From positions 402,877-466,876 of the forward strand of contig JBAZWV010000001.1 in the NCBI GenBank assembly GCA_041660225.1: 64,000 bases of DNA, read 5' to 3'. Positions 48,501-52,471 of the stretch are shown piece after piece. The translations under genes and the position numbers were made by a program. Positions within the stretch are counted from its first letter, which is position 1; each line of letters begins with the position of its first letter. The DNA comes from JBAZWV01 sp041660225 (GTDB lineage Bacteria; Patescibacteriota; Patescibacteriia; 2-12-FULL-60-25). The notes below the pieces were generated by a model, which did no database searches, was not told where the DNA came from, and saw only the letters and a program-made list of their open reading frames with translations.

Positions 48501-49621
48501 GCGTTCAAACCGCCACCGTATGTCGATGAACCGACGAACAAATTCGCGTTTCCCGTGCGACCAATCTGGAGCGATGACGTTACGGGCTGGGCATCAAAAT
48601 AAAACGGGGCTGTGGCCGAGGCGGTTGAGCCGAGTACGACATCGCGCGTCGCCGTGACGGGACGGACGAATTCCGAAACCGAGTTGTCGAACCACAGGCT
48701 GTCACCGCCGCTCGACGGTAAACAATTGCTGCCATCCGCAAGACAGATCAGCGTGTCGTTGATGCGGGTGTTGGATGGCAATCGCGCGATCGTCGTCACG
48801 TTCAAGAACGTCGACGTCGTGTTCGTGCCCGTCGCATTGGTCCACGTGAGACCATCGGCTGCAAGCGGATTCGTGATCGTGAGTGACGTGAAGTACCCGT
48901 TCGTCCCGTACAAATTTTGCACATTCACGTTCGTCCCCGTCGCGTTGACGAATGAAAGGCCGCTTGAGAAGGCAAAGGCGCCCGTCGATGTACCGCCTGC
49001 AAACTGAATAGCGTTCGTCGTGACACTTCCGGCATCGGTGATTTGCTGGAATGTGCTCGTCACGGTTCCCTGGCGCAAATTTCTCCATGTGCCACTGATA
49101 CCGTCGTAATAATTTAAATTGCCGTTCGTTGTGTCGTAGTACATCCGGCCACCCGTTGCGGACGAAGGCACTGTTCCCAGTGAATTGATCCCACCGGCCG
49201 TGTACGCATACGGAATCGAATTGACCTGAATACGTGGCGACATTTCGCCATCGCTTTCAACTTCCACGGTGAAATAGAGCGGCTGATTGAAATCGAGAGA
49301 TGCCGGGAATGTCGTGGAAGCGCCAAGATTTGCGGAAACGAATCCATCGCTCACGACGATCGTCTGCGTTTCTGACCACAGCGACGAACCCCCCGAAGCA
49401 GCGTTGTACAACCGGAATGTCAGATCGAACGTGCCCGTTTGTGCCGTGCCGGAAGAGTTCTTGAGCCGACCCTGGTACCCAATCGTGGACGGAATGGCGG
49501 CGTCGACCTCTTTTGGCTCAAACAAGAGAAAACCAAACGCCAATGCACTCACCGTGAAGATCAGGGCGAGTACGTTGATAAACGGGTGAAGTGCCACCCG
49601 ATGGCGTTTAGTTTTGTTCAT
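27599..49621 (-). CDS. Giant repeat-rich surface protein (7,340 residues)
   Basis: One uninterrupted frame of 22 kb. Residues 14-36 are a hydrophobic signal anchor. Residues about 42-145 form an N-terminal domain (IPSTIGYQGRLKNSSGTAQTGTFDLTFRLYNAASGG, LDFNQPLYFTVEV) of the kind found on fibre-like proteins of CPR bacteria. Residues about 150-6650 are Thr/Ser/Asn/Ala/Gly-rich beta repeats: modules of about 250 residues with NATGTNTTST, LFATTALVTNGTVTNLSSGNVTL, ARLPSDTRINDT, VCLSNGTNC and TLLSVTNRGSIATSS occur 14 times, and a second module (SSLQIGRxGNANLFVGxSTYGGGL) occurs several times. Residues about 6,700-6,850 hold the DLAEVYYSQDDTLKSGEIVSLDG...VIGIVSTQPG region typical of tail-fibre-like proteins. 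The last 95 residues are a Pro-Glu-Pro tail. Few charged residues and no catalytic motif are seen, so an adhesin or fibre is the best guess. Confidence 0.93.
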   Translation of the reverse strand: MNKTKRHRVALHPFINVLALIFTVSALAFGFLLFEPKEVDAAIPSTIGYQGRLKNSSGTAQTGTFDLTFRLYNAASGGSSLWSETQTIVVSDGFVSANLGASTTFPASLDFNQPLYFTVEVESDGEMSPRIQVNSIPYAYTAGGINSLGTVPSSATGGRMYYDTTNGNLNYYDGISGTWRNLRQGTVTSTFQQITDAGSVTTNAIQFAGGTSTGAFAFSSGLSFVNATGTNVNVQNLYGTNGYFTSLTITNPLAADGLTWTNATGTNTTSTFLNVTTIARLPSNTRINDTLICLADGSNCLPSSGGDSLWFDNSVSEFVRPVTATRDVVLGSTASATAPFYFDAQPVTSSLQIGRTGNANLFVGSSTYGGGLNAGFSVNGDDVFVQGNIGSATSVYTNGAFVAGTGTSFSDGLISKTDGNLTLFASGGFITPSSDIGLSLGSGSLRFNGVFGNVTSTNATSTNLFASTFSATNATIGSLSLTSALSLSGIVWTNATGTNTTSTHLFATNFFATNGTIGNGTITSLAFTSATGTDFRATSGTISDLNATYASTSNLFVSSYARLPSDTRINNTTVCLSDSTNCPTTVPEADTLLSVTNRGSIATSSVTFYGGATISNLTVTGTTGLQTATFTSATGSNLTLTGNFAAGSSTVGTLNFNNATGNRVFATDGVFTNISASNFSPTNLTWTSATGTNTTSTHLFATNLRATNGTVDFLNATNGTTTFSFTSNGTVTNLSSGNATLTGGTINGVTIGLSTPAAAVFTSATSSAFFATSFGATDAIIQNLTLTAPLTITDLVWTNATGTNTTSTHLFAANFRATNGTIGSGTITSLSFTSATGTDFRATSGTFSTLVSSFATSSNLFIASYARLPSDTLINNTTVCLSNGTNCQAAVAEADTLLSVTNRGSIATSSLTLYGGATISNLTVTGTTGLQTATFTSATGSNLTLTGNFSAGSSTVGTLNFSYATGNRLFAVDGVFTNLSASNFSPTNLTWTNATGTNTTSTNLFATNALVTNGTVTNLSSGNVTLSGGTINGVTIGLTTPAAAIFTNVTSTNVTSTGIFAASLGATNANLGVATVTSLSFISATGTNFSATSGTFSTLVASFTTTSNLFVATYARLPSDTRINNTTVCLSDGTNCQTGAEADTLLTVTNRGSIATSSLTLYGGATVSNLTVTGTATISNLTVTGTTDLQTATFTSATGTNLTLTGNFAAGSSTVSTLNYSYATGNRLFAIDGVFTNLSATNFSANTLSPTNITWTNATGTNTTSTNLFATTALVTNGTITNLSSGNATISGGTINGVTIGLTTPAAAIFTNVTSTNATSTGLFAANFGATNANLGVASVTSLSFISATGTNFNATSGTFSTLVSSFTTTSNLFVSSYARLPSDTRINDTTVCLSNGTNCQAAVAEADTLLSVTNRGSIATSSLTLYGGATISNLTVTGTTDLQTATFTSATGSNLTLTGNFSAGSSTVGTLNYSYATGNRLFAVDGVFTNLSASNFSPTNITWTNATGTNTTSTNLFATTALVTNGTVTNLSSGNVTLSGGTINGVTIGLTTPAAAIFANVTSTNVTSTGIFASSLGATNANLGVATIISLSFTSATGTNFSATSGTFSTLVSGFATTSNLAVLSYARLPSDTRINDTTVCLSNGTNCQAATPETDTLLSVTNRGSIATSSITLYGGATISNLTVTGTTGLQTATFTSATGSNLTLTGNFSAGSSTVDTLNFSYATGNRLFAVDGVFTNLSASNFSPTNLTWTNSTGTNTTSTNLFATTALVTNGTITNLSSGNVTLTGGTINGVTIGLTTPAAAIFTNTTSTGLFATILGATNANIGGATITSLSFVSATGTNFSATSGTFSTLVSSFTTTSNLFVSSFARLPSNTLINDTAVCLADGTNCLPSSGDSVWADNSVSDYIRPSTTTRSVIIGASASATAPFYFQVASPTSSLQIGRVGNANLFVGTSTYGGGLPSAFSLNGDDALIQGNLGVVSSVYSNGAFVAANTSYGDGLISRPGASITITASDIVLPNATFVNATGSTLVLTGSFAAGSSTVGALNFTNATGNRIFATDGVFTNLSISNLSPTNITWTNATGTNTTSTNLFATNALITNGTVTNLSSGNVILTGGTINGTTIGLTTPAAAIFTNATTTNVTSTSIFATYATSSNLAVTSYARLPSDTRINDTAVCLSNGTNCQTFSESDTLLTVTNRGSIATSSLTLYGGATISNLTVTGTAGLQNTTFTSATGSNLSLTGNFSAGSSTVGTLNFSYATGNRLFAVDGAFTNLSATNFSPTNITWTNATGTNTTSTNLFATTALVTNGTVTNLSSGNVTLTGGTINGVTIGLTTPAASVFTNTTSTNATSTGLFATILGATNANIAAATITSLSFTSATGTNFSATSGTFSTLVSSFATTSNLAVLSYARLPSDTRINDTTVCLSNGTNCQAAVAEADTLLSVTNRGSIATSSLTLYGGATISNLTVTGTTGLQTATFTSATGSNLTLTGNFSAGSSTVGTLNFTNATGARIFATDGIFTNISASNLSPTNLTWTNATGTNTTSTHLFATNFRATNGTVDFLNATNATTTFSFTSNGTVTNLSSGNVTLTGGTINGVTIGLSTPAAAVFTSATSSAFFATSFGATDATIANLTLTAPLTLSNLVWTNATGTNTTSTHLFATNLRATNGTITSLSFTSATGTNFLATSGTISNLTATYASTSNLFVSSYARLPSDTRINNTTVCLSDSTNCPSAVAEADTLLSVTNRGSIATSSITLYGGATISNLTVTGTTDLQTATFSSATGSNLTLTGNFAAGSSTVGTLDFSYATGNRLFAVDGVFTNLSASNFSPTNITWTNATGTNTTSTNLFATTALVTNGTITNLNSGNATLSGGTINGVTIGLTTPAAAIFTNTTSTNATSTGLFATIFGATNANIGGATITSLSFTSATGTNFSATSGTFSTLVSSFATTSNLAVLSYARLPSDTRINDTTVCLSNGTNCQAATPEADTLLSVTNRGSIATSSLTLYGGATISNLTVTGTTGLQTATFTSATGVNLALTGNFSAGSSTVTTLNFNNATGNRIFATDGVFTNISASNFSPTNLTWTNATGTNTTSTHLFATNLRATNGAFDFLTSTNATTTHFFTTNGTATNFSSGNVTLTGGTINGVTIGLTTPAAAIFTAATSTAFFATSFGATNAVIQNLTLTAPLTVADLIWTNATGTNTTSTNLFATHFRNTNGTITSLSFTSATGSNFSATSGTFSTLVSTFTTSSNLAVLTYARLPSDTLINNTSVCLSNGTNCQAFSESDTLLTVTNRGSIATSSLTLYGGATISNLTVTGTTGLQTATFTSATGTNLTLTGNFTAGSSTIGTLNFSYATGNRLFAVDGVFTNLSASNFSPTNITWTNATGTNTTSTNLFATTALVTNGTITNLSSGNVALSGGTINGVTIGLTTPAAAIFTNVTSTNATSTGLFATILGATNANIGGATITSLSFTSATGTNFSATSGTFSTLVSSFATTSNLTVLSYARLPSDTRINDTTVCLSNGTNCQAATPEADTLLSVTNRGSIATSSLTLYGGATISNLTVTGTTGLQTATFTSATGSNLTLTGNFSAGSSTVSTLNFSNATGNRLFAVDGAFTNLAVGSLNPTNITWTNATGTNTTSTNFFSTNSLITNLTSGNVTLSGGTINGTTIGLTSAAAAVFTNATATNLAVSGSVTTNLNPALDGALSLGSAALRWNGFFSSSTMTNATATNLFAANLGATNFTVTTIAPTNITWTNATGTNTTSTNLFATTALVTNGTITNLSSSNVTLTGGTINGTTIGLTTPAAAVFTNTTSTNATSTSLGVIGLSNLAILSFTNATGSHLSLSSTFAAGSSTVTTFNFTNATGTNLSLATSLMVGGSSVCLANGTNCPASGAITSSTWQFNQTNGVIYQSTSTFDVLMGGNTTATAGFIVDRIGSGISQITASAMQLNGSHAFGNFGGFASVAQIHSTSTVSAWGLCQTVGGSATNPSGTVCSGPFEDSSYSIYAVSSTLGTFPMLIITPSWETEANLQNQGFEGATGTYIVGSVVPFLQNNVGDIGRPTAQFRNGYFGTDVVVGGQSVCLENGTNCQALAESDTLLSVTNRGSIATSSLTLYGGATISNLTVTGTAGLQTATFTSATGSNLTLTGNFAAGSSTVSTLNFSNATGNRIFAVDGAFTNLTAGSFNPTNITWTNATGTNTTSTNFFSTNSLVTNLTSGNVTLSGGTINGTTIGASSPSTGVFTNASATNLGLTGSVQTNLLPATDGILTLGSASQRWNGFFSSSTMTNATATNLFATNLSATNFTVTTIAPTNITWTNATGTNTTSTNFFATTALVTNGTVTNLSSGNVTLSGGTINGVTIGLTTPAASVFTNTTSTNATSTGLFATSFGATSENIGVSTITSLSFTSATGTDFRATSGTFTTLVSSFATTSNLAVLSYARLPSDTRINDTTVCLSNGTNCQAVVAEADTLLSVTNRGSIATSSLTLYGGATISNLTVTGTTDLQTATFTSATGSNLTLTGNFSAGSSTVGTLNYSYATGNRLFAVDGAFTNLSASNFSPTNITWTNATGTNTTSTNLFATTALVTNGTVTNLSSGNVTLSGGTINGVTIGLTTPAASVFTNTTSTNATSTSLFATSFGATSETIGVSNITSLSFTSATGTNFRATSGTFTTLVSSFATTSNLAVLSYARLPSDTRINDTTVCLSNGTNCQAATPEADTLLSVTNRGSIATSSLTLYGGATISNLTVTGTTGLQTATFTSATGSNLTLTGNFAAGSSTVGTLNFNNATGNRLFAVDGAFTNLTAGSFNPTNITWTNATGTNTTSTNFFSTNSLVTNLSSGNVTLAGGTINAVAIGLTTPAAAIFTNATTTNATSTSFFVTTLGATNATATALGVTGLSNLAAIRFTNATGTSLSLSGNLNAASTTVTLFNFTNSTGTNLNLSNTLSVGGTQVCLANGTNCQSTVGTLQTVTDAGETTTNDIQFAGGTSTATFRITGTNSLLGVGATAPTATLHVFGADGTTAAAIDAFRVIGGTGGISVVTGQTGSGLVMVGGAGGAGTGLGSLGGNGGQVVIASGQGGSDNVGTITGGNGGAITFTAGNGGAGLTTGGAGGSITLNPGAGSGTGVNGNIILANLQGNVGIGLSSPTVKLEVLGTVSSTSIISGLILPRTNNLFDLGSATRSWANIYASGTVQVLTDVVVAGQSVCLENGTNCPVSGAGSIQDLNFAYDAPTDLMRNNTSTTDIILGGLTTTSSPVFFSLTGVAASSNRLTIGQNQNMNLVVGAATSSMTNTAFQFSGNDIFAQGNIGSASSVYSNGAFVAGTGTYLGSEYLTSYGGDLAINSAQHVVIQSNGGKTGIGGVTNPRATLTVGDATANLGDDVYDFAVDVTGQMQTAFRDSSNGVQFDINVGNFSSQNQAMLGTVTSHPIKLFTDNSVNGIFIGVDGMVGIGPYTPTNLPSEVLSVAGTASATRMSSGNILPHSNDLYDLGSATRSWENIYSSGTVRVLTDVIVGGSSVCLANGINCPTSGGSGGIGWSYNNASDVLSGTTATTDIVIGGAATTTAPVFFKLDGFSEPTNRLILGQTSNMDVTIGSATGAITNTLFQLSGNDLAVAGNIGSVSSVYSNGAFIAGNTLFGDGFISNTNGNLSLTASGGFVTPSVDLGLSLGSGSLRFNGVFGNSTSTNATSTSLGVTGQSNLTSLRFTNATGTSLTLSGSLAAASTSLSTLTFTSATGSSIFATDASFTNFSVGIFNPTGLTWTYATGTNTTSTALNVTMVARLPANTRINDTLVCLSDGSNCLAASGGDSLWFDSSVSEFIRPVTATRDVVIGATASATAPFYFDVQSVTSSLQIGRVGNANLFVGTSTYGGGVNPNFSLNGDDLLVQGNIGSVSSVYSNGAFIAGPGTTLFGDGFISRPGASIVVTATDISLPNTTFTSATGTNLELTTTLTVGGVAVCLADGTNCQVGSGGGSNFFTYNATGDLIYPTTTTVDVLIGGSGVTNAPFRFEVSTTSSRFYIGAYGSSTNVVIGGPTSTMTHSDFQLNGDDLFTTGNIGSASSVFTNGTFVAGTGTYMGSEFITSYGGDLNINSAQDVILQSNGGNVGVGGVTIPAAKFMVGPADGTLFPAGYTFGSETLGQNLNVFRDGSNGVQFEIEIGNFSSQNQALIGTVTDHPVTLFANNSGGVFINTNGFVGIGDYSATKLPSELFSVAGTASATRMFSGAILPHANDKFDLGSATRSWDNIYSSGTIRALTDVIVGGQSVCLANGTNCQASGGSNFWGHDTIQDSTYLASATTDLLIGGVSIAFAPFRFLTSTTSSRLFVGANGSSTNVVIGGPTSTITNSAFQLDGGDLFVSGNIGSASSVYTNGDFVAGNTRFGDGYLVTTGGNLTLGSGTVGPAADNTSDLGSVTVGWKDIYADGIIRAGTDMQVGGQSVCLANGTNCLTAGPPGASVGWVDVPATDLLRVATSTRSLVIGASASATAPFYFQVASVTSSLQVGRTGNANLIVGNSTYTGGLNGGFALNGDDAFIQGTIGAMNASFNNASTSKFAISGTTGCASLGTDANGNVNCSGLPEVWTASSTASSTLYLQERLTIGVTTTPRTVASEMWITANATARTNPATANVIYMNVRRSLNGQGCTTTPAVAQATENLQNVAGFTASLAVSIIDGPNTAAAVSYSQCMKASVQNGTSSTKMSLVVAEVNQTVSGADLAEVYYSQDDTLKSGEIVSLDGLLKSGAGVKRAERAYDKNVIGIVSTQPGLVISNKEGAGIPVLVALAGRVPVKVSFENGPINIGDMLTPSSEPGIAMKATKAGPVIGKALSSYDGSGTAKVMVFIQNGYYNGSGLDNPEVTGGDAMAWLINQKYTSATSSVDILTRNVMAENEIVAPKITTMELTLDSIRVLNQTGALTMNLGNENSFVIKNASSTEGVLMSVDSVGNAFFAGEIIAQKITAGEITGLDGLITAFMASTTEPAVPLTFNDVIAQLATSTLQVTNLTAAGNSIFGGSVSTTLLIATDIQSPILDTLFTRADELSSQAAALATSTLDIASSTASLFSRVGILEALNLEDLMNASSSVVVDNQPTILNGGLTVDSISSIGDQILFMNDLVFIGRPYFNADTAGFAVIGAGHRAVDVLFDDEYLAQPIVNATLSVDQKTDEEIANDPTYIEGQREEELFAEDIRFIVSKKNTKGFTILLNKRAEKDMPFSWTAFAVKDVKIFLSSSTSTWNLDPNATSTVVVASEPTPEPTPDPTQNPEPTPTPEPTPAPEPEPTPEPEPVTEEEPATEPEPTPEPEAAPEPEPMPEPEPAPEPAPAPAPAPAPEPTPVPEPAP
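35388..47860. repeat. Fourteen diverged copies of a ~750-bp module inside the giant gene
   Basis: The marker segment encoding TLLSVTNRGSIATSS and TLYGGATISNLTVTG recurs near 35390, 36140, 37250, 38940, 39690, 40590, 41330, 42230, 42980, 44590, 45340, 46130, 46880 and 47790. Spacing is mostly 740-910 bp, with longer steps where extra modules are inserted. Copies are almost identical as protein but differ at many third codon positions. Confidence 0.85.
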
Positions 49622-49695
49622 GGACGAACGAAAGGGCTGGCGCGGCCAAACAATGGCGTTCGCGCGTACGCGCTATATACGCACGTACAATAGGT

Positions 49696-49701
49696 ATTAT
49701 A
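49696..49701 (-). promoter_or_regulatory. Consensus -10 of the giant gene
   Basis: TATAAT on the minus strand, about 75 bases before the start codon. The -35 position holds no consensus. The leader contains the alternating palindromic GCGCGTACGCGC. Confidence 0.45.
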
Positions 49702-49774
49702 GTTTTTCTCTAAAGTTAGCTGAAATTTTGATATTTATGCCTCGTTTTTTATAAGTATTTGAAGCATTTTTGCT

Positions 49775-49806
49775 TAAAAAAGAAACCGCTATTTCAGCGG
49801 CTTCCT
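49775..49806 (-). terminator. Intrinsic terminator of the cohesin-dockerin operon
   Basis: On the minus strand, AAGCCGCT and AGCGGTTT with a 5-base loop, then CTTTTTT, 24 bases after the stop of the last operon gene. Confidence 0.8.
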
Positions 49807-49829
49807 TGGGGATAAACTGTGTACTCTCC

Positions 49830-51578
49830 CTAAACGTTCTTTTCGATCTGTTTAATCTTCTTTTTGATGCAGGCTTCTGCAGCCTTCAAGTCGGTTTTTA
49901 ACTTCTTCAAAATCTTACCTTCTTCTAGCGTCAATTCCCGTTTCGACTTGGTCTTTTCAAGAAGCTTGATCTGATCCTGAATATCATCCTTCAGGAGATC
50001 AAACGCGGCATGCAAGGCTTCTTGAGCGCCATGCACATCCTTGCTCAGCTTCTTGGTGAGGAGAAGATAACGCCAGAGCAGGTATCCAAGTGCGAGCAAG
50101 AAAAGGAAGTTCAGGAGGATAGGCCAGCTCATGCCCGCGAGCGTTTTTGTAATCCAACCAATCACGTCGAATGGCGGCGCTTTTACGCGAATTGTAATTT
50201 TTTCGCTTTCTTCGCTGACATTTCCAAGCGCATCCGCTGCCGTTGCCCATGCCGTGTACGTTCCTCGGACGAGATCGTCTTCGGAAACAAATGTGAATTT
50301 ACCCTCCTCATCCGTCGTAACCTGCTGACTGTACGGCTGGTTTCCATCTTTTTGGAGCCAAATCGTTACAACAGCGTTCGGATACGATCGTCCTTTCAAG
50401 ACCAATGTGTCCCCTTCGCTCGCTGTTTTTGGATAATCGGTGATTTCGGGAGCGGAAAGTGCCTGGATACTGAACGAAGCGCTGTCTTCAATGGAGTTTC
50501 CAGCTTTATCCACTGCTTTTACGTGCAATGCGTGCGTTCCCGGACTAGTCGGCTGCGTGCGATACAGATGGCTTCCATCGTCTACCCATGCTTCGGAAGT
50601 TCCGTCGTCGATGGAAACATCATAATGATCGATCCCCGATCCGGAATCCGTAGCCTCAAACTTGAAAACGCGCGTCGGCTGGCTCTCATCAGATGTTGGA
50701 CTTTCGGTAATATTGAAGAAATCCGGCTTTACGCTGTCGATATTGAACTGGAAGTGCGCGATCGGACTCCAGCCATTCTTATTCCGAACGCGCAAATGGA
50801 TGTACCAAATCCCCTCTTTTACGTCTTGATACGTGTAGGATGAAAAAAGTCCGTCTGAACTCGTTCCTGGATCAGAATTTTCGCTTTGATCAGCCAAAAT
50901 ATTTACTGCGTCGACACCGGCACCAAGACCCCATTTGAACGTCGCATCATTGGCGGCATACCATTTTGTGGAATCCGAATGCGTCGTTGAGCTGATGTTA
51001 GGGGTTCCGGGCTTTCCAGAAACGTCTGCCGGTGGTTTTTCGGGTTCAGGCGTTCCTCCGTCCCCGATCGTAAACGTTGCCGTTCCCAAACCCGTCAAAA
51101 TGTTGGTTCCTTCTCCATCATTGGCCAAAATAGAGCCACTCGTGAACCGAACGACGCCTGTTCCTTCTGCCTTCGCCTTAAATGTCAGACTGATGATGCG
51201 CCCCGCACCGCCTTTATACCCAGGATTGAATGTGACGCCCTCAAAATTCGCTCGTCCACCAGAAAATGAGGGCTCTTGGACCCATAGGCTCACAACCGAG
51301 CTTCCTTTTCCAAGACCTGTCAGCTCCAAAACGTCTGTCGGATACGAAATGCTTCCGGAATAGGCATTTGCCGCTTGATCCGGCGTTGAAACCATCACGT
51401 TGATCGTAAAGGTCTTTCCGACGGCGTATGCACCGGTTGCCGGAGAAAAATACAACGTGGCGGCTTCTGCAGCAGAAGCAGAAGCGATCCACGCACCAAA
51501 AACAAAAAACAAAACACCTGCCGCGCGAATCACATCACGCGAAAAGAATGAAACGATACGATCTGCGATTTTTATCAT
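49830..51578 (-). CDS. Membrane-anchored cohesin-domain protein with Ig-like domains and C-terminal coiled coil
   Basis: A 582-residue protein. After a signal peptide (VIRAAGVLFFVFGAWIASASAAEA) comes a cohesin-like domain (TLYFSPATGAYAVGKTFTINVMVSTPDQAANAYSGSISYPTDVLELTGL...FNPGYKGGAGRIISLTFKAKAEGTGVVRFTSGSILANDGEGTNIL, residues about 42-180). A Pro/Glu linker and three Ig-like segments follow (FKWGLGAGVDAVNIL; FKFEATDSGSGIDHYDVSIDDG; ALSAPEITDYPKTASEGDTLVLKG). One membrane segment (WPILLNFLFLLALGYLLWRYLLL, residues about 490-512) leads to a cytoplasmic, Lys-rich coiled coil. It would display a dockerin receptor outside while signalling or anchoring inside. Its start lies 4 bases after the stop of the second cohesin gene. 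Confidence 0.87.
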   Translation of the reverse strand: MIKIADRIVSFFSRDVIRAAGVLFFVFGAWIASASAAEAATLYFSPATGAYAVGKTFTINVMVSTPDQAANAYSGSISYPTDVLELTGLGKGSSVVSLWVQEPSFSGGRANFEGVTFNPGYKGGAGRIISLTFKAKAEGTGVVRFTSGSILANDGEGTNILTGLGTATFTIGDGGTPEPEKPPADVSGKPGTPNISSTTHSDSTKWYAANDATFKWGLGAGVDAVNILADQSENSDPGTSSDGLFSSYTYQDVKEGIWYIHLRVRNKNGWSPIAHFQFNIDSVKPDFFNITESPTSDESQPTRVFKFEATDSGSGIDHYDVSIDDGTSEAWVDDGSHLYRTQPTSPGTHALHVKAVDKAGNSIEDSASFSIQALSAPEITDYPKTASEGDTLVLKGRSYPNAVVTIWLQKDGNQPYSQQVTTDEEGKFTFVSEDDLVRGTYTAWATAADALGNVSEESEKITIRVKAPPFDVIGWITKTLAGMSWPILLNFLFLLALGYLLWRYLLLTKKLSKDVHGAQEALHAAFDLLKDDIQDQIKLLEKTKSKRELTLEEGKILKKLKTDLKAAEACIKKKIKQIEKNV

Positions 51579-51582
51579 TGCG

Positions 51583-52461
51583 TTACCGGCGGAAACGGAT
51601 GCGTTTTCCGTACACGATCGCGAGCATCACGATCACCACAAGAAGTATACCCAAAATTGCGACGAGATCATAGATCGGATCACGTGCTTCTGCTGGTGCC
51701 ACACGTTCGATCCGTTCGTTTCCTGCACGATCAATTGCTTTCACGAATGCGGAACGCGTCGGATCTTGGCCGCGGAGCACGTACGGACTCTCGCTCGGAA
51801 TCCACGGACCGCGTCCCCATGCGTATTCCTCACTGACTTCATATCCTGAAATACCGGATGCTTTGTCCTGTGTTGCAAACGACAAGAACCACTTCCCATC
51901 AAAAATGGATGCGTCGCGTGACATGTGCGGCACAAACGATTCAGGCGCATCCGTATCCGAAATTGCCGTCACCGGCAGCGAAGGCGTTATCACGTCTTGC
52001 GACACGCGGACCGATGTAAATGTCACGGAGAGCGGCGTCTGTGTTCCTTCTCCGTCGTTTCGGAGCGTTCGTGCGTTTTCGATGCTGATCACTCCTTGTC
52101 CTTCTTGCTTTGCATGAAAGACAAACGAAACAACGAGACCTTTCGGGAATTGATACCCGCCCGGAATAATGCCGGAAAATGTCACCGGTGAAGTAGATTT
52201 TGTCGGACGCTCAACCCAAAAATTCACGATAGAATTTCCATCACGCACCTCTTCAAGTTCAAGTATTTCCGAGGAAAACTGCACCTTTCCTTCAAGAGCG
52301 TTGATGTCCTCGCTTTGTGTATCAAGAAAGACGCTCACCTCGAAACGTTCGTTCGGCTTGATCTGAATCTGACTTGGCTCGGTGTACAAAACAGTCGCAT
52401 GCGAGGCGAGCGGCATTCCAAGGAGAAACGCAATGACAAGAAGACGTGCGAGGCGATGCAT
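51583..52461 (-). CDS. Membrane-anchored cohesin-domain protein
   Basis: A 292-residue protein: signal peptide MHRLARLLVIAFLLGMPLASHA, cohesin-like domain over residues about 23-155 (VLYTEPSQIQIKPNERFEVSVFLDTQSEDINALEGKVQFSSEILELEEV...FSGIIPGGYQFPKGLVVSFVFHAKQEGQGVISIENARTLRNDGEGT), one Ig-like segment (WFLSFATQDKASGISGYEVSEEYAWGRGPW), a C-terminal membrane segment (LVAILGILLVVIVMLAIVYG) and a basic KRIRFRR tail. The FxGxxPGG and LRNDGEGT strings are the strongest cohesin features. It is the middle gene of the operon, 10 bases after the dockerin gene, and would hold a dockerin partner close to the membrane. Confidence 0.87.
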   Translation of the reverse strand: MHRLARLLVIAFLLGMPLASHATVLYTEPSQIQIKPNERFEVSVFLDTQSEDINALEGKVQFSSEILELEEVRDGNSIVNFWVERPTKSTSPVTFSGIIPGGYQFPKGLVVSFVFHAKQEGQGVISIENARTLRNDGEGTQTPLSVTFTSVRVSQDVITPSLPVTAISDTDAPESFVPHMSRDASIFDGKWFLSFATQDKASGISGYEVSEEYAWGRGPWIPSESPYVLRGQDPTRSAFVKAIDRAGNERIERVAPAEARDPIYDLVAILGILLVVIVMLAIVYGKRIRFRR

Positions 52462-52471
52462 ACAAAGAAAA

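Noticed and set aside
27634..49000. Many long plus-strand frames opposite the giant protein, some over 200 codons
   Set aside because: They are the antisense of the repeats: Val/Ala/Pro/Lys-rich mirrors (for example repeats of VVFVPVALVHV) in step with the module period, without promoters or ribosome sites.
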